DNA of 64,000 nt from Janthinobacterium lividum (GTDB lineage: Bacteria > Pseudomonadota > Gammaproteobacteria > Burkholderiales > Burkholderiaceae_D). The position numbers and the translations under genes were made by a program. This document shows positions 1 to 9,727 of the stretch, in pieces. Below the pieces are notes generated by a model. The model ran no database searches and was not told where the DNA came from. It was given only the letters and a program-made list of their open reading frames with translations. The stretch spans positions 2,232,001 through 2,296,000 of the forward strand of contig NZ_CP139976.1 in the NCBI RefSeq assembly GCF_034424625.1, given 5' to 3'. Within the stretch, counting starts at the first letter, position 1; each line of letters opens with the position of its first letter.

Positions 1-543
1 GCGGCCGGCACCAAGTCGGCCAAGGGCGAGTTCGTGCAGCGGCAAGTCAAGAAGGCGGATGCCAGCGGCAAGGCGAAAGTGTCGACGCCGGCCAGCGGCA
101 CGTTCGAGTTTGCCCGTCCGGGCAAGTTCATCTGGACGTATCTGAAGCCGTACGAGCAGCTGCTGCAAGCGGACGGCGACAAGCTGTATATCTATGACAA
201 GGACTTGAGCCAGGTGACGGTCAAGAAACTGGGCGACGCGCTCGGCTCCTCGCCAGCCGCCATCCTGTTTGGCAGCAACGACCTGGAAAAGAATTTCACC
301 CTGGCCGAAGCGGGCACGCGCGATGGCCTGGAATGGCTGAAGGCCACGCCGAAAGCCAAGGACACGACGTTTGATGAAATCACCATCGGCTTGCGCAACG
401 GCGTGCCGGAAGCGATGGAATTGCGCGATTCGTTCGGTCAGACGTCGGTGCTGGCATTCAAGAACTTCCAGAAAAATCCGGCGCTTTCGGCCAATCACTT
501 TAAATTTGTCATGCCCAAGGGCGCCGACGTCATTAATAATTAA
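1..543 (+). CDS. lolA: Outer-membrane lipoprotein carrier protein LolA (5' truncated)
   Basis: LolA is the periplasmic chaperone that accepts lipoproteins from the LolCDE complex at the inner membrane and passes them to LolB at the outer membrane. The reading frame is open from the first base of the window, so the signal peptide and about the first 25-30 residues are missing. What remains shows the LolA core: a G-x-F-x-x-x-R-P-G-x-F-x-W stretch, an E-Q-L-L-x-x-D-G beta segment, and the C-terminal F-x-x-P-x-G-x-D-V ending typical of the family. A hairpin with a short T run follows, and rarA starts 73 bases after the stop. The lolA-rarA-serS gene order is common in proteobacteria; here serS sits a few genes further on. 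Confidence 0.9.
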   Translation, partial: AAGTKSAKGEFVQRQVKKADASGKAKVSTPASGTFEFARPGKFIWTYLKPYEQLLQADGDKLYIYDKDLSQVTVKKLGDALGSSPAAILFGSNDLEKNFTLAEAGTRDGLEWLKATPKAKDTTFDEITIGLRNGVPEAMELRDSFGQTSVLAFKNFQKNPALSANHFKFVMPKGADVINN

Positions 544-570
544 GACTGTCGCGCCTTGCGTATGAGCCGG

Positions 571-593
571 CCTCGCAGCAATGCGGGGCTTTT
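571..593 (+). terminator. Intrinsic terminator after lolA
   Basis: A 7-bp stem (CCTCGCA with TGCGGGG, one G-T pair) closes a GCAA tetraloop and is followed by CTTTT. It separates lolA from rarA. Confidence 0.6.
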
Positions 594-616
594 GCATTCT
601 TATTAGGTAACTCATT

Positions 617-1936
617 ATGGCGGATCTCTTTTCCACCGCACCGCGCCAGCCGCTGGCTGAAGCCTTGCGGCCGGCCACCCTGAACGAAGTCATCGGCCAG
701 ACGCACCTGCTGGGCGTGGGCAAGCCGCTGCGCCTGGCGTTCGAGGCGGGCAAGGCCCACTCGATGATCTTGTGGGGACCGCCCGGCGTGGGCAAGACGA
801 CCCTGGCGCGCCTGATGGCGAACGCGTTCGACAGCGAATTCATCGCCCTGTCGGCCGTGTTTGCTGGCGTAAAAGATATCCGTGCAGCCATGGACCAGGC
901 CCGCCACAGCCTGGACCAGTTCGGCAAGCACACCTTGCTGTTCGTCGACGAAATCCACAGATTCAACAAGTCGCAGCAGGACGCCTTGCTGCCTTTCGTC
1001 GAATCGGGCCTGGTGACGTTCATTGGCGCCACGACGGAAAACCCCAGCTTTGAAGTGAACTCGGCGCTGCTGTCTCGCGCGCAAGTGTATGTGTTGAAAT
1101 CTCTCAACGAAGACGAGATGAAGCAGTTGCTGGCCAAGGCGCAAAGCACGGCCCTGACGCACCTGACCTTCGACGAGGCGGCCGCCGACACCCTGATCGG
1201 CTACGCGGACGGCGATGCGCGCCGCTTCCTGAATTTGCTGGAACAGGCCGAGACAGCCGCCAGCTCGACGGGCACGACGAAGATCGACGCAGCCTTTGTC
1301 GATAATGCGCTGACCCTCAATTCACGCCGCTTCGACAAGGGTGGCGACAATTTCTATGATCAGATTTCCGCCCTGCACAAGTCCGTGCGCGGCTCGAACC
1401 CGGACGCGGCCCTGTACTGGTTTTGCCGCATGATCGACGGCGGCGCCGACCCGCGCTACCTGTCGCGGCGCATCGTGCGCATGGCCTGGGAAGACGTCGG
1501 CCTGGCCGATCCCCGTGCCTTGACCATGGTCAATGACGCGGCGGAAACGTATGAACGCCTCGGTTCGCCGGAAGGCGAGCTGGCGCTGGGCCAGGCCGTG
1601 ATTTACCTGGCGATTGCCGCGAAAAGCAATGCCGGCTATAACGCGTTCAATACGGCCATGGCTTTCGTCAAGAAAGATAAATCCAAGGAAGTGCCCGTGC
1701 ACTTGCGCAATGCGCCGACGAAGCTGATGAAGGAACTGGGCTACGGCCACGCCTACCGCTATGCGCACGACGAGCCGGACGCCTACGCGGCCGGCGAAAC
1801 CTATTTTCCGGATGGCATGGCGGAACCGGGCTGGTACCAGCCCGTGCCGCGCGGCCTGGAAAGCAAGATCGCCGATAAATTGGCCTGGCTGCGCGAGCTG
1901 GACCGCAAAGCGGGAAAACCAGCCGGCAAGGGCTGA
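617..1936 (+). CDS. rarA: Replication-associated recombination protein RarA (MgsA), AAA+ ATPase
   Basis: RarA is a clamp-loader-like AAA+ ATPase that acts at stalled replication forks together with RecA, SSB and DnaB. The 439-residue protein is full length. It has Walker A GPPGVGKTT at residues 54-62, Walker B LLFVDEIHRFNKSQQD around 107-121 and the sensor-1 region G-A-T-T-E-N-P-S-F, which is diagnostic for the RarA/WRNIP1 family. The C-terminal half carries the conserved tetramerisation region (SVRGSNPDAALYW, GADPRYLSRRIVR, EDVGLADPRAL). The ATG follows TTAGGTAA, only a weak ribosome-binding site. The gene converges on the epimerase gene with two bases between the stop codons. Confidence 0.95.
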   Translation: MADLFSTAPRQPLAEALRPATLNEVIGQTHLLGVGKPLRLAFEAGKAHSMILWGPPGVGKTTLARLMANAFDSEFIALSAVFAGVKDIRAAMDQARHSLDQFGKHTLLFVDEIHRFNKSQQDALLPFVESGLVTFIGATTENPSFEVNSALLSRAQVYVLKSLNEDEMKQLLAKAQSTALTHLTFDEAAADTLIGYADGDARRFLNLLEQAETAASSTGTTKIDAAFVDNALTLNSRRFDKGGDNFYDQISALHKSVRGSNPDAALYWFCRMIDGGADPRYLSRRIVRMAWEDVGLADPRALTMVNDAAETYERLGSPEGELALGQAVIYLAIAAKSNAGYNAFNTAMAFVKKDKSKEVPVHLRNAPTKLMKELGYGHAYRYAHDEPDAYAAGETYFPDGMAEPGWYQPVPRGLESKIADKLAWLRELDRKAGKPAGKG

Positions 1937-1938
1937 CG

Positions 1939-2679
1939 CTACAGGCCCAGCAAGGTAAAACCGTCATCCTGCGGCGCGTAGCCCACCAGCTGGCGCGTCG
2001 CCGCGATGGACAGCCGCTTGTAGCGGTTGTCCGACACGCCATGCACGACGTGGTAGCCGGGCGGCACGTCCTCCGCCACGCAGCGGGCCAGCAATTGCAC
2101 CACGTCCCGTTCGCTGATGAAGGCGGCCACGTCGCGCGCGCTGTGCTGCTGGCCTGGCGCAAAGTTGGCCACATTGGCGATGCGCACGGCGATCGCCGTC
2201 ATGCCATGCTGGTGCGCGAACGCGGAGGCCACGCCTTCGCCGAAGGCCTTGCTGGCGCCATACATGTTCGCCGGGCGCGCCGGCATGTGCTCATGCACCT
2301 GTGCGTCGAGCGGATAGCCTTCGATGGCTTGCGCGCTGCTGGCAAACACGACTCTTTTCACTTTCTTTGCCTGTGCCGCGCGGAAGATGTTGTGCGTGCC
2401 GAGGATATTCGGCTGCAGCAGTTGCGCATCGAAATCGGCGCTGGCGTGCGGCACGCCGGCCAGGTGCAGCACCACGTCGATATCGGTGCAGGCGGCCAGG
2501 CAGGCGGCATAGTCGGCCACGTCGAGTTGAATGGATGGGCAGGGCGCTTCGGCCAGCTTGCCTGTGTGCAGGTCGGCCAGGCGCAGGGAGAATTCCCCGT
2601 GCCGGCTCTTCCAGAAAACGCTGCCGATAACGCCGGCGGCGCCCGTGACGAGGACGCGCAGTGGTGGTGCTTGAGTCAT
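1939..2679 (-). CDS. NAD-dependent epimerase/dehydratase (short-chain, extended SDR type)
   Basis: A 246-residue SDR protein. The N-terminal Rossmann motif GAAGVIG is at residues 13-19, and the catalytic Tyr-x-x-x-Lys is Y140-G-A-S-K144 with a Ser pair at 114-115. The overall pattern, including the DV-x-x-x-L-H-L-A-G segment, resembles uronate dehydrogenase-like and UDP-glucose 4-epimerase-like members, but substrate cannot be read from sequence. At 246 residues it is shorter than typical nucleotide-sugar epimerases (about 310-340), which favours a uronate-dehydrogenase-type enzyme. Its start codon overlaps the stop of the upstream DUF2917 gene by four bases (ATGA), so the two are probably translationally coupled. 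Confidence 0.75.
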   Translation of the reverse strand: MTQAPPLRVLVTGAAGVIGSVFWKSRHGEFSLRLADLHTGKLAEAPCPSIQLDVADYAACLAACTDIDVVLHLAGVPHASADFDAQLLQPNILGTHNIFRAAQAKKVKRVVFASSAQAIEGYPLDAQVHEHMPARPANMYGASKAFGEGVASAFAHQHGMTAIAVRIANVANFAPGQQHSARDVAAFISERDVVQLLARCVAEDVPPGYHVVHGVSDNRYKRLSIAATRQLVGYAPQDDGFTLLGL

Positions 2680-2966
2680 GTATTCCTAATATTCAAGGTG
2701 TGAGGCAGTGCCAGGTTCAGCCAGCGCAGCAGGGCGGGGCGGGGTGCGGCAGTCCCATGCACGCGGATGTGTCCGCTGCCCACGGCTTCGACCAGCACCA
2801 GGCCGTCATTCGGTATCGTATAGCGTTCGCCGCTGCGCAGCACGCAATCCTCGAACTGGGCGTAGGCCGTGATCCACGCCGTGCCGGACAGGCATTCGAT
2901 GACCTTGGCATGCGCTTTTTCCAGGCGTAAAGGCCGTTCGCTGCGTAATTTGTGGTCGGTATGCAT
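2676..2966 (-). CDS. DUF2917 domain protein
   Basis: A small protein of 96 residues if it starts at the ATG at 2966; an in-frame start further upstream would add 18 residues that look unlike the family. It shows the DUF2917 pattern: basic/hydrophobic N-terminus, an L-S-G-T-A-W-I-T motif and a beta-rich region with RSGERYTIPNDGLVLVEAVGSG, which suggests a small cupin-like fold. Function is unknown. DUF2917 genes in Burkholderiales are often found next to PLP-dependent MocR-type or LysR regulators. Here the gene diverges from a MocR gene and is coupled to the epimerase gene downstream, which suggests the three form one regulated locus. Confidence 0.7.
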   Translation of the reverse strand: MHTDHKLRSERPLRLEKAHAKVIECLSGTAWITAYAQFEDCVLRSGERYTIPNDGLVLVEAVGSGHIRVHGTAAPRPALLRWLNLALPHTLNIRNT

Positions 2967-3050
2967 GGCATCGCTCCTGTTGTGCTGACAGGAACAGCTT
3001 AGGCCCTTGCGGTGAACCATGACAGATGCAGGAAAACGAAATTGTCATGA

Positions 3051-3103
3051 ATACAGTGTCCCTTGTCGTAGACTGTGCTTATCAAAAAACTCGGCAACTG
3101 TAT
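3051..3103. promoter_or_regulatory. Candidate MocR operator: ATACAGT / ACTGTAT inverted repeat
   Basis: In the divergent promoter between the DUF2917 gene and the MocR gene, ATACAGT (3051-3057) faces ACTGTAT (3097-3103) across 39 bp. A further ACTGTG at 3072-3077 gives a direct half-site. Widely spaced direct or inverted half-sites are usual for MocR/GabR-type dimers. The assignment rests on position and symmetry only. Confidence 0.4.
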
Positions 3104-3140
3104 CTGTGCCGGCGACGCGCGGCAGCCGCATACTGAAAGG

Positions 3141-4568
3141 ATGAACATGAGCGCGCATTTGAATCTGTACGAGCACCTGGCCAACGAGCTGGGCGCCTTG
3201 ATCGACTCGCGCGTGTTCGCGCCCGGCGACCGCCTGCCGTCGATCCGCCACCTGGCGCAGCAAAAGCGCATCTCCATCAGTACCGTGATGCAAGCCTTGC
3301 GCCTGATGGAAGACCGGGGGCAGGTCGATGCGCGGCCCCAGTCCGGCTATTTCGTGCGCCACCGGGCGCCGCGCCGGCCCTGCAGTGCCGACGCCCAGCA
3401 CCTGAAGGAGCCGGCCTTCGTCGGCATCAACAATCTGTTGATGCGCGTGCTGAAGGACAACGAGACGGCGAATATCGTGCAGCTGGGCACGGCCTGGCCG
3501 CCCGACGAGATACTGCCCATCAAGCGCATGCAGCGCACCATCAGCGCCGTGGCGCGGCGCGAACCCGCTTTATTGAGCAAGGTCAGCTGCTACGACGTCA
3601 GCGAAGGCAATTTCCTGCGCCAGGTTGCGCGCCGGGCGCTGGACTGGGGCAAGCTGGACCCGCAAGAGATCGTCGTGACAAATTCCTGCACGGAAGCGAT
3701 CAGCCTGTGCCTGCGCGCTGTCGCCAAGCCGGGCGACACCATCGCCATCGAGTCGGCCACGTATTTCGTGCTGCTGCAGATGATCGAAAGCCTGGGCATG
3801 AAGGCGCTGGAAATTCCCACCGACCCGAAGACGGGGCCGTCGCTCGACGCGCTCGAGCTGGCCCTGCGTGCCGGCCTCGTGCAAGCGTGTCTGTTCGTGC
3901 CGAACGCAAATAATCCCCTGGGCTGCGTCATGCCGGAAGCAAACAAGAAACGGCTGGCGGGCCTGCTGTCGGAATTCAATATTCCGTTGGTGGAGGACGA
4001 TGTGTATGGCGACCTGTGCTTTGCACCGCAGCGGCCGTGGCCCGTGAAAGCCTACGATACGAGCGGGAATGTGCTGCTGTGCTCCTCGTTTTCCAAGGCC
4101 ATCACGCCCGCGTCGCGCGTCGGCTACGTGCTGGCCGGGCGTTTCGCGCAGGAAGTGGCTTTGCTCAAAACCGTGTCGAGCGGTGCCACCAGCCATTTCT
4201 TCCAGGCCGTGCTGGCCGATTTTTTGGAAGGCAGCAGCTACGACCAGCAGCTGCGCAAGATGCGGCGCACCCTGGTGCAGCGCATCGCCCGCATGTCCGA
4301 CGCCGTGGCGGCCAGCTTCCCGGCAGACTGCATGCTGTCCGAGCCGCAGGGCGGTTTCGTGTTGTGGGTGCAGATGCCGCCGCATATCGATGCGCTGGCC
4401 CTGCACGGCCAGGCCATCGCGGAAGGCGTGGCGTATATGCCGGGCCAGCTGTTCTCGGCCTCGGGCAAGTTCGGCAATTATCTGCGTCTCAATTGCGGCA
4501 ATGCGTGGACGCCGCGCATCGAGCAGGCCATTGGCCGCCTGGGGCGTCTGGTCAAGGATGCCTTGTAA
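3141..4568 (+). CDS. MocR-family transcriptional regulator (GntR HTH + aminotransferase-like domain)
   Basis: A 475-residue PLP-dependent regulator. The N-terminal winged helix (about residues 6-75; PGDRLPSIRHLAQQKRISISTVMQALRLMEDRG) is GntR type. The rest is a fold-type-I aminotransferase domain with N-P-L-G, a D-D-x-Y-G-D segment and the PLP lysine in SSFSK (about K319). I start it at the ATG at 3141 because GAAAGG sits just before it; the frame is open further upstream, and ATG 3147 is an alternative. MocR proteins usually control an adjacent divergent gene, here the DUF2917-epimerase pair. TauR, the taurine regulator of alphaproteobacteria, belongs to this family, but this gene is more than 10 kb from the taurine genes and I do not assign that role. 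Confidence 0.85.
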   Translation: MNMSAHLNLYEHLANELGALIDSRVFAPGDRLPSIRHLAQQKRISISTVMQALRLMEDRGQVDARPQSGYFVRHRAPRRPCSADAQHLKEPAFVGINNLLMRVLKDNETANIVQLGTAWPPDEILPIKRMQRTISAVARREPALLSKVSCYDVSEGNFLRQVARRALDWGKLDPQEIVVTNSCTEAISLCLRAVAKPGDTIAIESATYFVLLQMIESLGMKALEIPTDPKTGPSLDALELALRAGLVQACLFVPNANNPLGCVMPEANKKRLAGLLSEFNIPLVEDDVYGDLCFAPQRPWPVKAYDTSGNVLLCSSFSKAITPASRVGYVLAGRFAQEVALLKTVSSGATSHFFQAVLADFLEGSSYDQQLRKMRRTLVQRIARMSDAVAASFPADCMLSEPQGGFVLWVQMPPHIDALALHGQAIAEGVAYMPGQLFSASGKFGNYLRLNCGNAWTPRIEQAIGRLGRLVKDAL

Positions 4569-4717
4569 CTATTCTCTGCGCTTCAGTCCCTGTTTTTCAC
4601 CGTTCGCTCCCTGTTTTTCGCCGCTGGTCGCAAGCCGGTGGCGTTGTTCGCGGCCGTTGGCTAAAGTACCACCATACCAGCAGCAGTCAACGAAACAAAC
4701 TAACCAGGAGTAACATC

Positions 4718-4921
4718 ATGAACGCACTGAAAAACATGGAAATCACCTTTGTCGCCGCCGCCATCATCGCCATCGGCGCCAGCTTCGCCACCGCCGGCGC
4801 GAATACGCTGGAAGTGAGCGCCAGCAGCACCGTGATCGCCCAGGCTGCCGACAGCACGATGCCTGTCGTTACCGTCAGCGCCCGCCGCCTGACCGCTGCC
4901 GAAAAAGCCGCGTTCATTTAA
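4718..4921 (+). CDS. Small secreted or membrane protein of unknown function
   Basis: A 67-residue ORF with a good ribosome-binding site (AGGAG, eight bases before the ATG). Residues about 8-28 are hydrophobic and alanine-rich (FVAAAIIAIGASFATAG), so the protein is either exported with a cleaved signal or anchored. The mature part is short, ends with V-V-T-V-S-A-R-R-L-T-A-A-E-K-A, and contains no cysteine. I recognise no family. The 150 bases upstream hold two CCCTGTTTTTC direct repeats and a plausible promoter. The clear Shine-Dalgarno and the signal-like segment are the reasons for calling it a gene. Confidence 0.55.
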   Translation: MNALKNMEITFVAAAIIAIGASFATAGANTLEVSASSTVIAQAADSTMPVVTVSARRLTAAEKAAFI

Positions 4922-5027
4922 GCAATAAGCTAAGCAGAAAATGTAAAGCGGGTGCGAGTGCCCAGCCATGCCGCCATGACGATGGTTGGCCATGTGCAAA
5001 ACTCATAAAGAACTGAACGGGTCTTGG

Positions 5028-5033
5028 TACAAT
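5028..5033 (+). promoter_or_regulatory. Possible -10 box (TACAAT) for serS
   Basis: TACAAT lies 35 bases before the serS ATG. No good -35 box is visible at 17 bp spacing, so this is tentative. Confidence 0.35.
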
Positions 5034-5035
5034 GA

Positions 5036-6358
<1,323 letters not shown>

Positions 6359-6388
6359 AATAGTCCTTTTCTTTTCGCCGCGGGCTGC

Positions 6389-6394
6389 TATAAT
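6389..6394 (+). promoter_or_regulatory. -10 box (TATAAT) of the first tRNA-Ser gene
   Basis: A perfect TATAAT lies about 40 bases before the first tRNA-Ser. Between it and the tRNA is a hairpin-forming leader (TTCTCGCA / TGCGGGAA) similar to the terminator stem after lolA. Confidence 0.5.
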
Positions 6395-6434
6395 CTTGCC
6401 TTCTCGCAGCAATGCGGGAAAGACCGCAGCAAAT

Positions 6435-6526
<92 letters not shown>

Positions 6527-6538
6527 ACAAATAGAGAA

Positions 6539-6562
6539 AGCTCCCGCAAGGGAGCTTTTTTT
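6539..6562 (+). terminator. Intrinsic terminator after tRNA-Ser copy 1
   Basis: AGCTCCC and GGGAGCT form a 7-bp stem around a GCAA tetraloop, followed by seven T residues. The same hairpin follows copy 2. Confidence 0.9.
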
Positions 6563-6870
6563 ATTTGTGGCGGCGGAAAGGAGCAAGGCGCCTGCGCGCC
6601 TTGCGCGTGGGATTCGAAGACGAGCGCGTATTCGCGCGAGGCTCCCCGAATCGACCAATTGGTTTTCACGCGTGCGCCAAGGCAGCGTCTACAAAGGCGA
6701 GCCGCGCCTTGTACGAGGCTCCCCGAATCGACCAATTGGTTTTTTGGTTTGGCTACCAGCCCTCAGTTGCAAATCGCCAATAAAACCCTACCCAACCCAA
6801 CAATCCCCATGCTAAAATAGCGCCTCGTTCAAACAGGCACGTCAGTTTGAACGAATAGACCGCAGTAAAC
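6563..6870. other. Spacer between the tRNA-Ser genes
   Basis: No convincing gene. It holds an inverted GCAAGGCGC/GCGCCTTGC repeat, the two direct repeats listed separately, a TAAAAT box at 6813-6818 that could be the -10 of the second tRNA, and the leader AGACCGCAG shared with the first tRNA. Confidence 0.6.
6638..6743. repeat. Two 29-base direct repeats between tRNA-Ser genes
   Basis: The unit starts GAGGCTCCCCGAATCGACC and ends AATTGGTTTT. Copies are at 6638-6666 and 6715-6743, 77 bases apart, and appear identical. Each contains the 10-bp palindrome ACCAATTGGT. Confidence 0.85.
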
Positions 6871-6962
<92 letters not shown>

Positions 6963-6974
6963 ATACATAAGAGA

Positions 6975-6998
6975 AGCTCCCGCAAGGGAGCTTTTTTT
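6975..6998 (+). terminator. Intrinsic terminator after tRNA-Ser copy 2
   Basis: Same AGCTCCC-GCAA-GGGAGCT hairpin with a run of seven T residues as after copy 1. Confidence 0.9.
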
Positions 6999-7123
6999 AT
7001 ACCCGCCACATGTGCAAGCCGCCAGCGCAATAAGGCAGGTAGAAAAAACCGCCCAAAGCGCGCAGCGCAAGGCGTTTTTTCCTCCATTCAGGCTTTGAAA
7101 GCCAGCGCTCCCACAAACGCAAT

Positions 7124-7819
7124 CTAATGCACTAGCCTCGCCACCGCAAACGCGACGCCCGACATGGCAATGATCGTCCCCACACACGACAGGATGACAG
7201 CCGACTTCGCCTCAGCCACATCGGACTTGGTCGCATAATTGGAGCGCACCACAGCGAGGTCCAGTTTCAAGCCACTGACATCCGTCTTGAGAACGCCGAC
7301 ATCGGTCTTGAGAGCAGCGACATCCGTTTTCAGACCAGCAACATCCACCTTGAGGCCAGTAACATCCGTTTTCAGGCCGGCAACATCCACCTTGATGTCC
7401 GCAACATCGGTTTTCAAGTCCGCAACATCGACTTTGATGTCAGTCACATCGGCCTTTACATCCTTTACGTCCAGTTTCACACTGGCCATGTCCTTTCCCG
7501 GCGTGTTGACTTGCTCGTCCATGGCGCAATCCTCCGTGCTTGTCACTGCATGCTCCTCGCTTTTTTCACCGCTGTCAAACAGTGTCCCGAGGGTATCGCG
7601 CATGGCTTTGCTATTGCTTGCCAGGCGTTGCGCCAGCGCCGTCACGCGCTGCAAGTCGGCCATTCCTTCGCCCTGTAGCTGCTCCGTGGCAGTCTGCAAT
7701 TCGACGGTGATCTGCTCGCTGAGACTGGCTGCGACCTGTAGCCACGCATCGATCTTGCGCTGGCGTGACTGTTGCGTCAGCGCGCCATGCCGCATTTGCG
7801 TATCACTCAGCTTGTGCAT
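7124..7819 (-). CDS. Heptad-repeat coiled-coil protein with C-terminal membrane anchor
   Basis: A 231-residue protein I cannot name. Residues 1-110 are helical and polar with coiled-coil character. Residues 114-189 consist of about eleven near-perfect heptads of the type (V/L/I)-K-x-D-V-x-x, with Lys and Asp at fixed positions, so a long uninterrupted coiled coil is expected. Residues 206-228 form one hydrophobic helix and only RLVH follows, which makes it a tail-anchored protein. DNA under the heptads is a degenerate 21-base tandem repeat. It diverges from hisC and stands alone downstream of the tRNA-Ser pair. It recalls small DUF1640-like or XhlA-like tail-anchored coiled-coil proteins only in architecture. 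Confidence 0.7.
   Translation of the reverse strand: MHKLSDTQMRHGALTQQSRQRKIDAWLQVAASLSEQITVELQTATEQLQGEGMADLQRVTALAQRLASNSKAMRDTLGTLFDSGEKSEEHAVTSTEDCAMDEQVNTPGKDMASVKLDVKDVKADVTDIKVDVADLKTDVADIKVDVAGLKTDVTGLKVDVAGLKTDVAALKTDVGVLKTDVSGLKLDLAVVRSNYATKSDVAEAKSAVILSCVGTIIAMSGVAFAVARLVH
7253..7480 (-). repeat. Degenerate 21-base tandem repeat encoding heptads
   Basis: About eleven units alternating GTTTTCAA(G)-type and CTTGATG-type versions on the plus strand, each encoding one L-K-x-D-V heptad of the coiled-coil protein. Units differ mainly at the fourth and seventh codons. Confidence 0.8.
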
Positions 7820-7951
7820 GCTGTTCGTGCTGCGTCCTCTTCACGTTGGGGCCGATGCCGCCCACGCTACTCCTCGCCGATAGTGTCCGCCTTGACCCCC
7901 CTCAGCCTATGGTAATCTACCGTATCTCCATCCTGTCCCCATACCCAAGCA

Positions 7952-9010
7952 ATGAGCCGATTCTGGAGCAATATCGTCAGCGAGCTGACCCCCTACATCC
8001 CGGGCGAGCAACCCAAACTGCCCAACCTGGTCAAACTCAACACCAACGAAAATCCCTACGGTCCGTCGCCGCAGGTGCTCGCCGTATTGCGCGAAGCAGC
8101 CAACGACAGCCTGCGCCTCTACCCTGATCCGTCCGCCAGCGAACTGAAGCAAACCCTGGCCGACTACCACGGCTTGAACAGCAATCAAGTGTTCGTCGGC
8201 AATGGCTCCGACGAAGTGCTGGCGCTGGCTTTCATGGCCTTGCTCAAGCACGATGCGCCGCTGCTGTTCCCGGACATCAGCTACAGCTTCTATCCCGTGT
8301 ATTGCAAGCTGTACGGCATCGATTACCGCACGGTGGCGCTCGACGATGCCATGCGCATCCGTCCGGAAGACTACCAGGGGCCGTGCGGCGCCATCATCTT
8401 CCCCAATCCTAACGCCCCCACGGGCGTGGACTTGCCGCTGGCCGGCGTGGAAGCCTTGCTGCGCGCCCATCCCGATGCCGTGGTGGTGGTCGATGAAGCG
8501 TATGTGGATTTCGGCGGCGAGAGCGCCGTGGCCCTGGTGGCGCGGTATCCGAACTTGCTGGTGGTGCAGACATTCTCGAAATCGCGCTCGCTGGCCGGCT
8601 TGCGCGTGGGCTGTGCATTCGGGCATCCGGACTTGATCGAGGCGCTGGAAAGAGTGAAGAACAGTTTCAACTCGTATCCGCTGGACCGGCTGGCGCTGGC
8701 CGGGGCCGTCGCATCGCTGCACGACGAAGCGTATTTCCAGCAGACGCGCCAGGCCGTTATTGCCACCCGCGAACAGCTGGCGGCGGACTTGGCGGCGCTG
8801 GGCTTCGAGGTACTGCCCTCGGTGGCCAACTTTGTCTTTGCGTGTCATCCGCAGCATGACGCGGCGCAACTGGCCGCCGGCTTGCGTGCCCGCTCCGTGA
8901 TCGTGCGCCACTTCAATGCGCCGCGCATCAGCCAGTATTTGCGCATCAGCATTGGTAATGTGGGCGAGTGCGCAGCCTTGATGGCGGCGTTGCGCGAGAT
9001 ATTGTCGTGA
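7952..9010 (+). CDS. hisC: Histidinol-phosphate aminotransferase
   Basis: PLP-dependent aminotransferase (fold type I, class II) of 352 residues that converts imidazole-acetol phosphate and glutamate to histidinol phosphate in histidine biosynthesis. Features are [13 protein letters not shown] at residues 28-40, the F-P-N-P-N-A-P-T-G substrate/PLP region at 150-158, D-E-A-Y-V-D-F at 181-187, and the Schiff-base lysine K210 in [14 protein letters not shown]. It is a stand-alone hisC, outside a his operon, so this may be the second, broad-specificity HisC-type copy often seen in Burkholderiales. No strong Shine-Dalgarno precedes the ATG. Confidence 0.9.
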   Translation: MSRFWSNIVSELTPYIPGEQPKLPNLVKLNTNENPYGPSPQVLAVLREAANDSLRLYPDPSASELKQTLADYHGLNSNQVFVGNGSDEVLALAFMALLKHDAPLLFPDISYSFYPVYCKLYGIDYRTVALDDAMRIRPEDYQGPCGAIIFPNPNAPTGVDLPLAGVEALLRAHPDAVVVVDEAYVDFGGESAVALVARYPNLLVVQTFSKSRSLAGLRVGCAFGHPDLIEALERVKNSFNSYPLDRLALAGAVASLHDEAYFQQTRQAVIATREQLAADLAALGFEVLPSVANFVFACHPQHDAAQLAAGLRARSVIVRHFNAPRISQYLRISIGNVGECAALMAALREILS

Positions 9011-9016
9011 TGGCAG

Positions 9017-9048
9017 GCCTGGTACGGCTGCCGGCAGCCGTACCAGGC
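9017..9048. terminator. Perfect 14-bp hairpin between convergent hisC and PEP-CTERM genes
   Basis: GCCTGGTACGGCTG and its exact complement flank a CCGG loop. There is no T run on either side, so it may be a bidirectional, perhaps Rho-assisted, 3'-end or an mRNA-stabilising element. Confidence 0.5.
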
Positions 9049-9058
9049 GCCAGTTTGC

Positions 9059-9727
9059 TTACTGCTGGCTGGCCCGGCGGCGGCGCGCCATGAAGCCGAG
9101 CAAGCCCAGGCCGCCCAGCAGCATGCCGTAAGTGGCTGGCTCCGGTACGGCCGACACGGACAGGTTGTTGATGGTTGGCCAGATACCGATCTGTCCGGCT
9201 GTGCTGACGGACAGGTCGGAGAACGCGTCCGACGACACGAAGCCGATAAACGAAGCTTGCGTCGGCAGGGCCAGATCATAGCTGAGCAGCTCGCCCAGCG
9301 CATTGCGCGCTGTCAGCGTGATGCTCTGGCCATTGGCATATTCGCCGGCAAAGTTCGATCCGAAGAAGAATCCCCCCACACCGCGTACGGCACTGGAAAA
9401 GTTGGAGAACACCACGCTGTCGTTGCGGTCGTTCGTACTCAGCCAGTTGTCGCTGCCCGTGCCTGCGCCATACAGGATGGGCGAGGCGCCAACGCTGCTG
9501 ACCGTGTAGGCATAGCTGCCCGCGTTGCGGTTCAGCGGGCCGTCGAGCGCATCGATGGGCAAATCATCAAAGGTGTCGACGCCGGTATTGCCGACCGCTG
9601 CCAGATAGGCGGACTGGCTGGTAAACACCGTGATGTCTGCGTGTGCGGCGCTGGCGGCGAGCAGCAGGGCGGCGGCGCTCATGATTTTCAGGCGGGAGAA
9701 TGCAGTTTGCAAGATCGACTCCTTCAC
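9059..9727 (-). CDS. PEP-CTERM sorting-signal protein
   Basis: An exported protein of 222 residues with a signal peptide (about residues 13-30, ending A-H-A) and a typical C-terminal PEP-CTERM tail: V-P-E-P, a hydrophobic helix (ATYGMLLGGLGLLGFMA) and an R-R-R-R cluster. Such tails are recognised by exosortase EpsH/XrtA in bacteria that make exopolysaccharide. The middle part, roughly residues 31-195, is beta-rich with a V-D-T-F-D-D-L-P segment common in this class, and no enzyme motif is visible. The expression region upstream is AT-rich and shared with the divergent dehydrogenase gene. No exosortase gene lies in the window. Confidence 0.85.
   Translation of the reverse strand: MKESILQTAFSRLKIMSAAALLLAASAAHADITVFTSQSAYLAAVGNTGVDTFDDLPIDALDGPLNRNAGSYAYTVSSVGASPILYGAGTGSDNWLSTNDRNDSVVFSNFSSAVRGVGGFFFGSNFAGEYANGQSITLTARNALGELLSYDLALPTQASFIGFVSSDAFSDLSVSTAGQIGIWPTINNLSVSAVPEPATYGMLLGGLGLLGFMARRRRASQQ

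Noticed and set aside
3141..4568. MocR gene as TauR for the taurine genes
   Set aside because: It is more than 10 kb from the taurine genes, sits beside its own divergent target genes, and an IclR regulator is directly at xsc.
6563..6870. A third, degenerate tRNA or a short protein gene between the tRNA-Ser genes
   Set aside because: No cloverleaf can be drawn and the small frames repeat the same peptide only because of the direct repeats.
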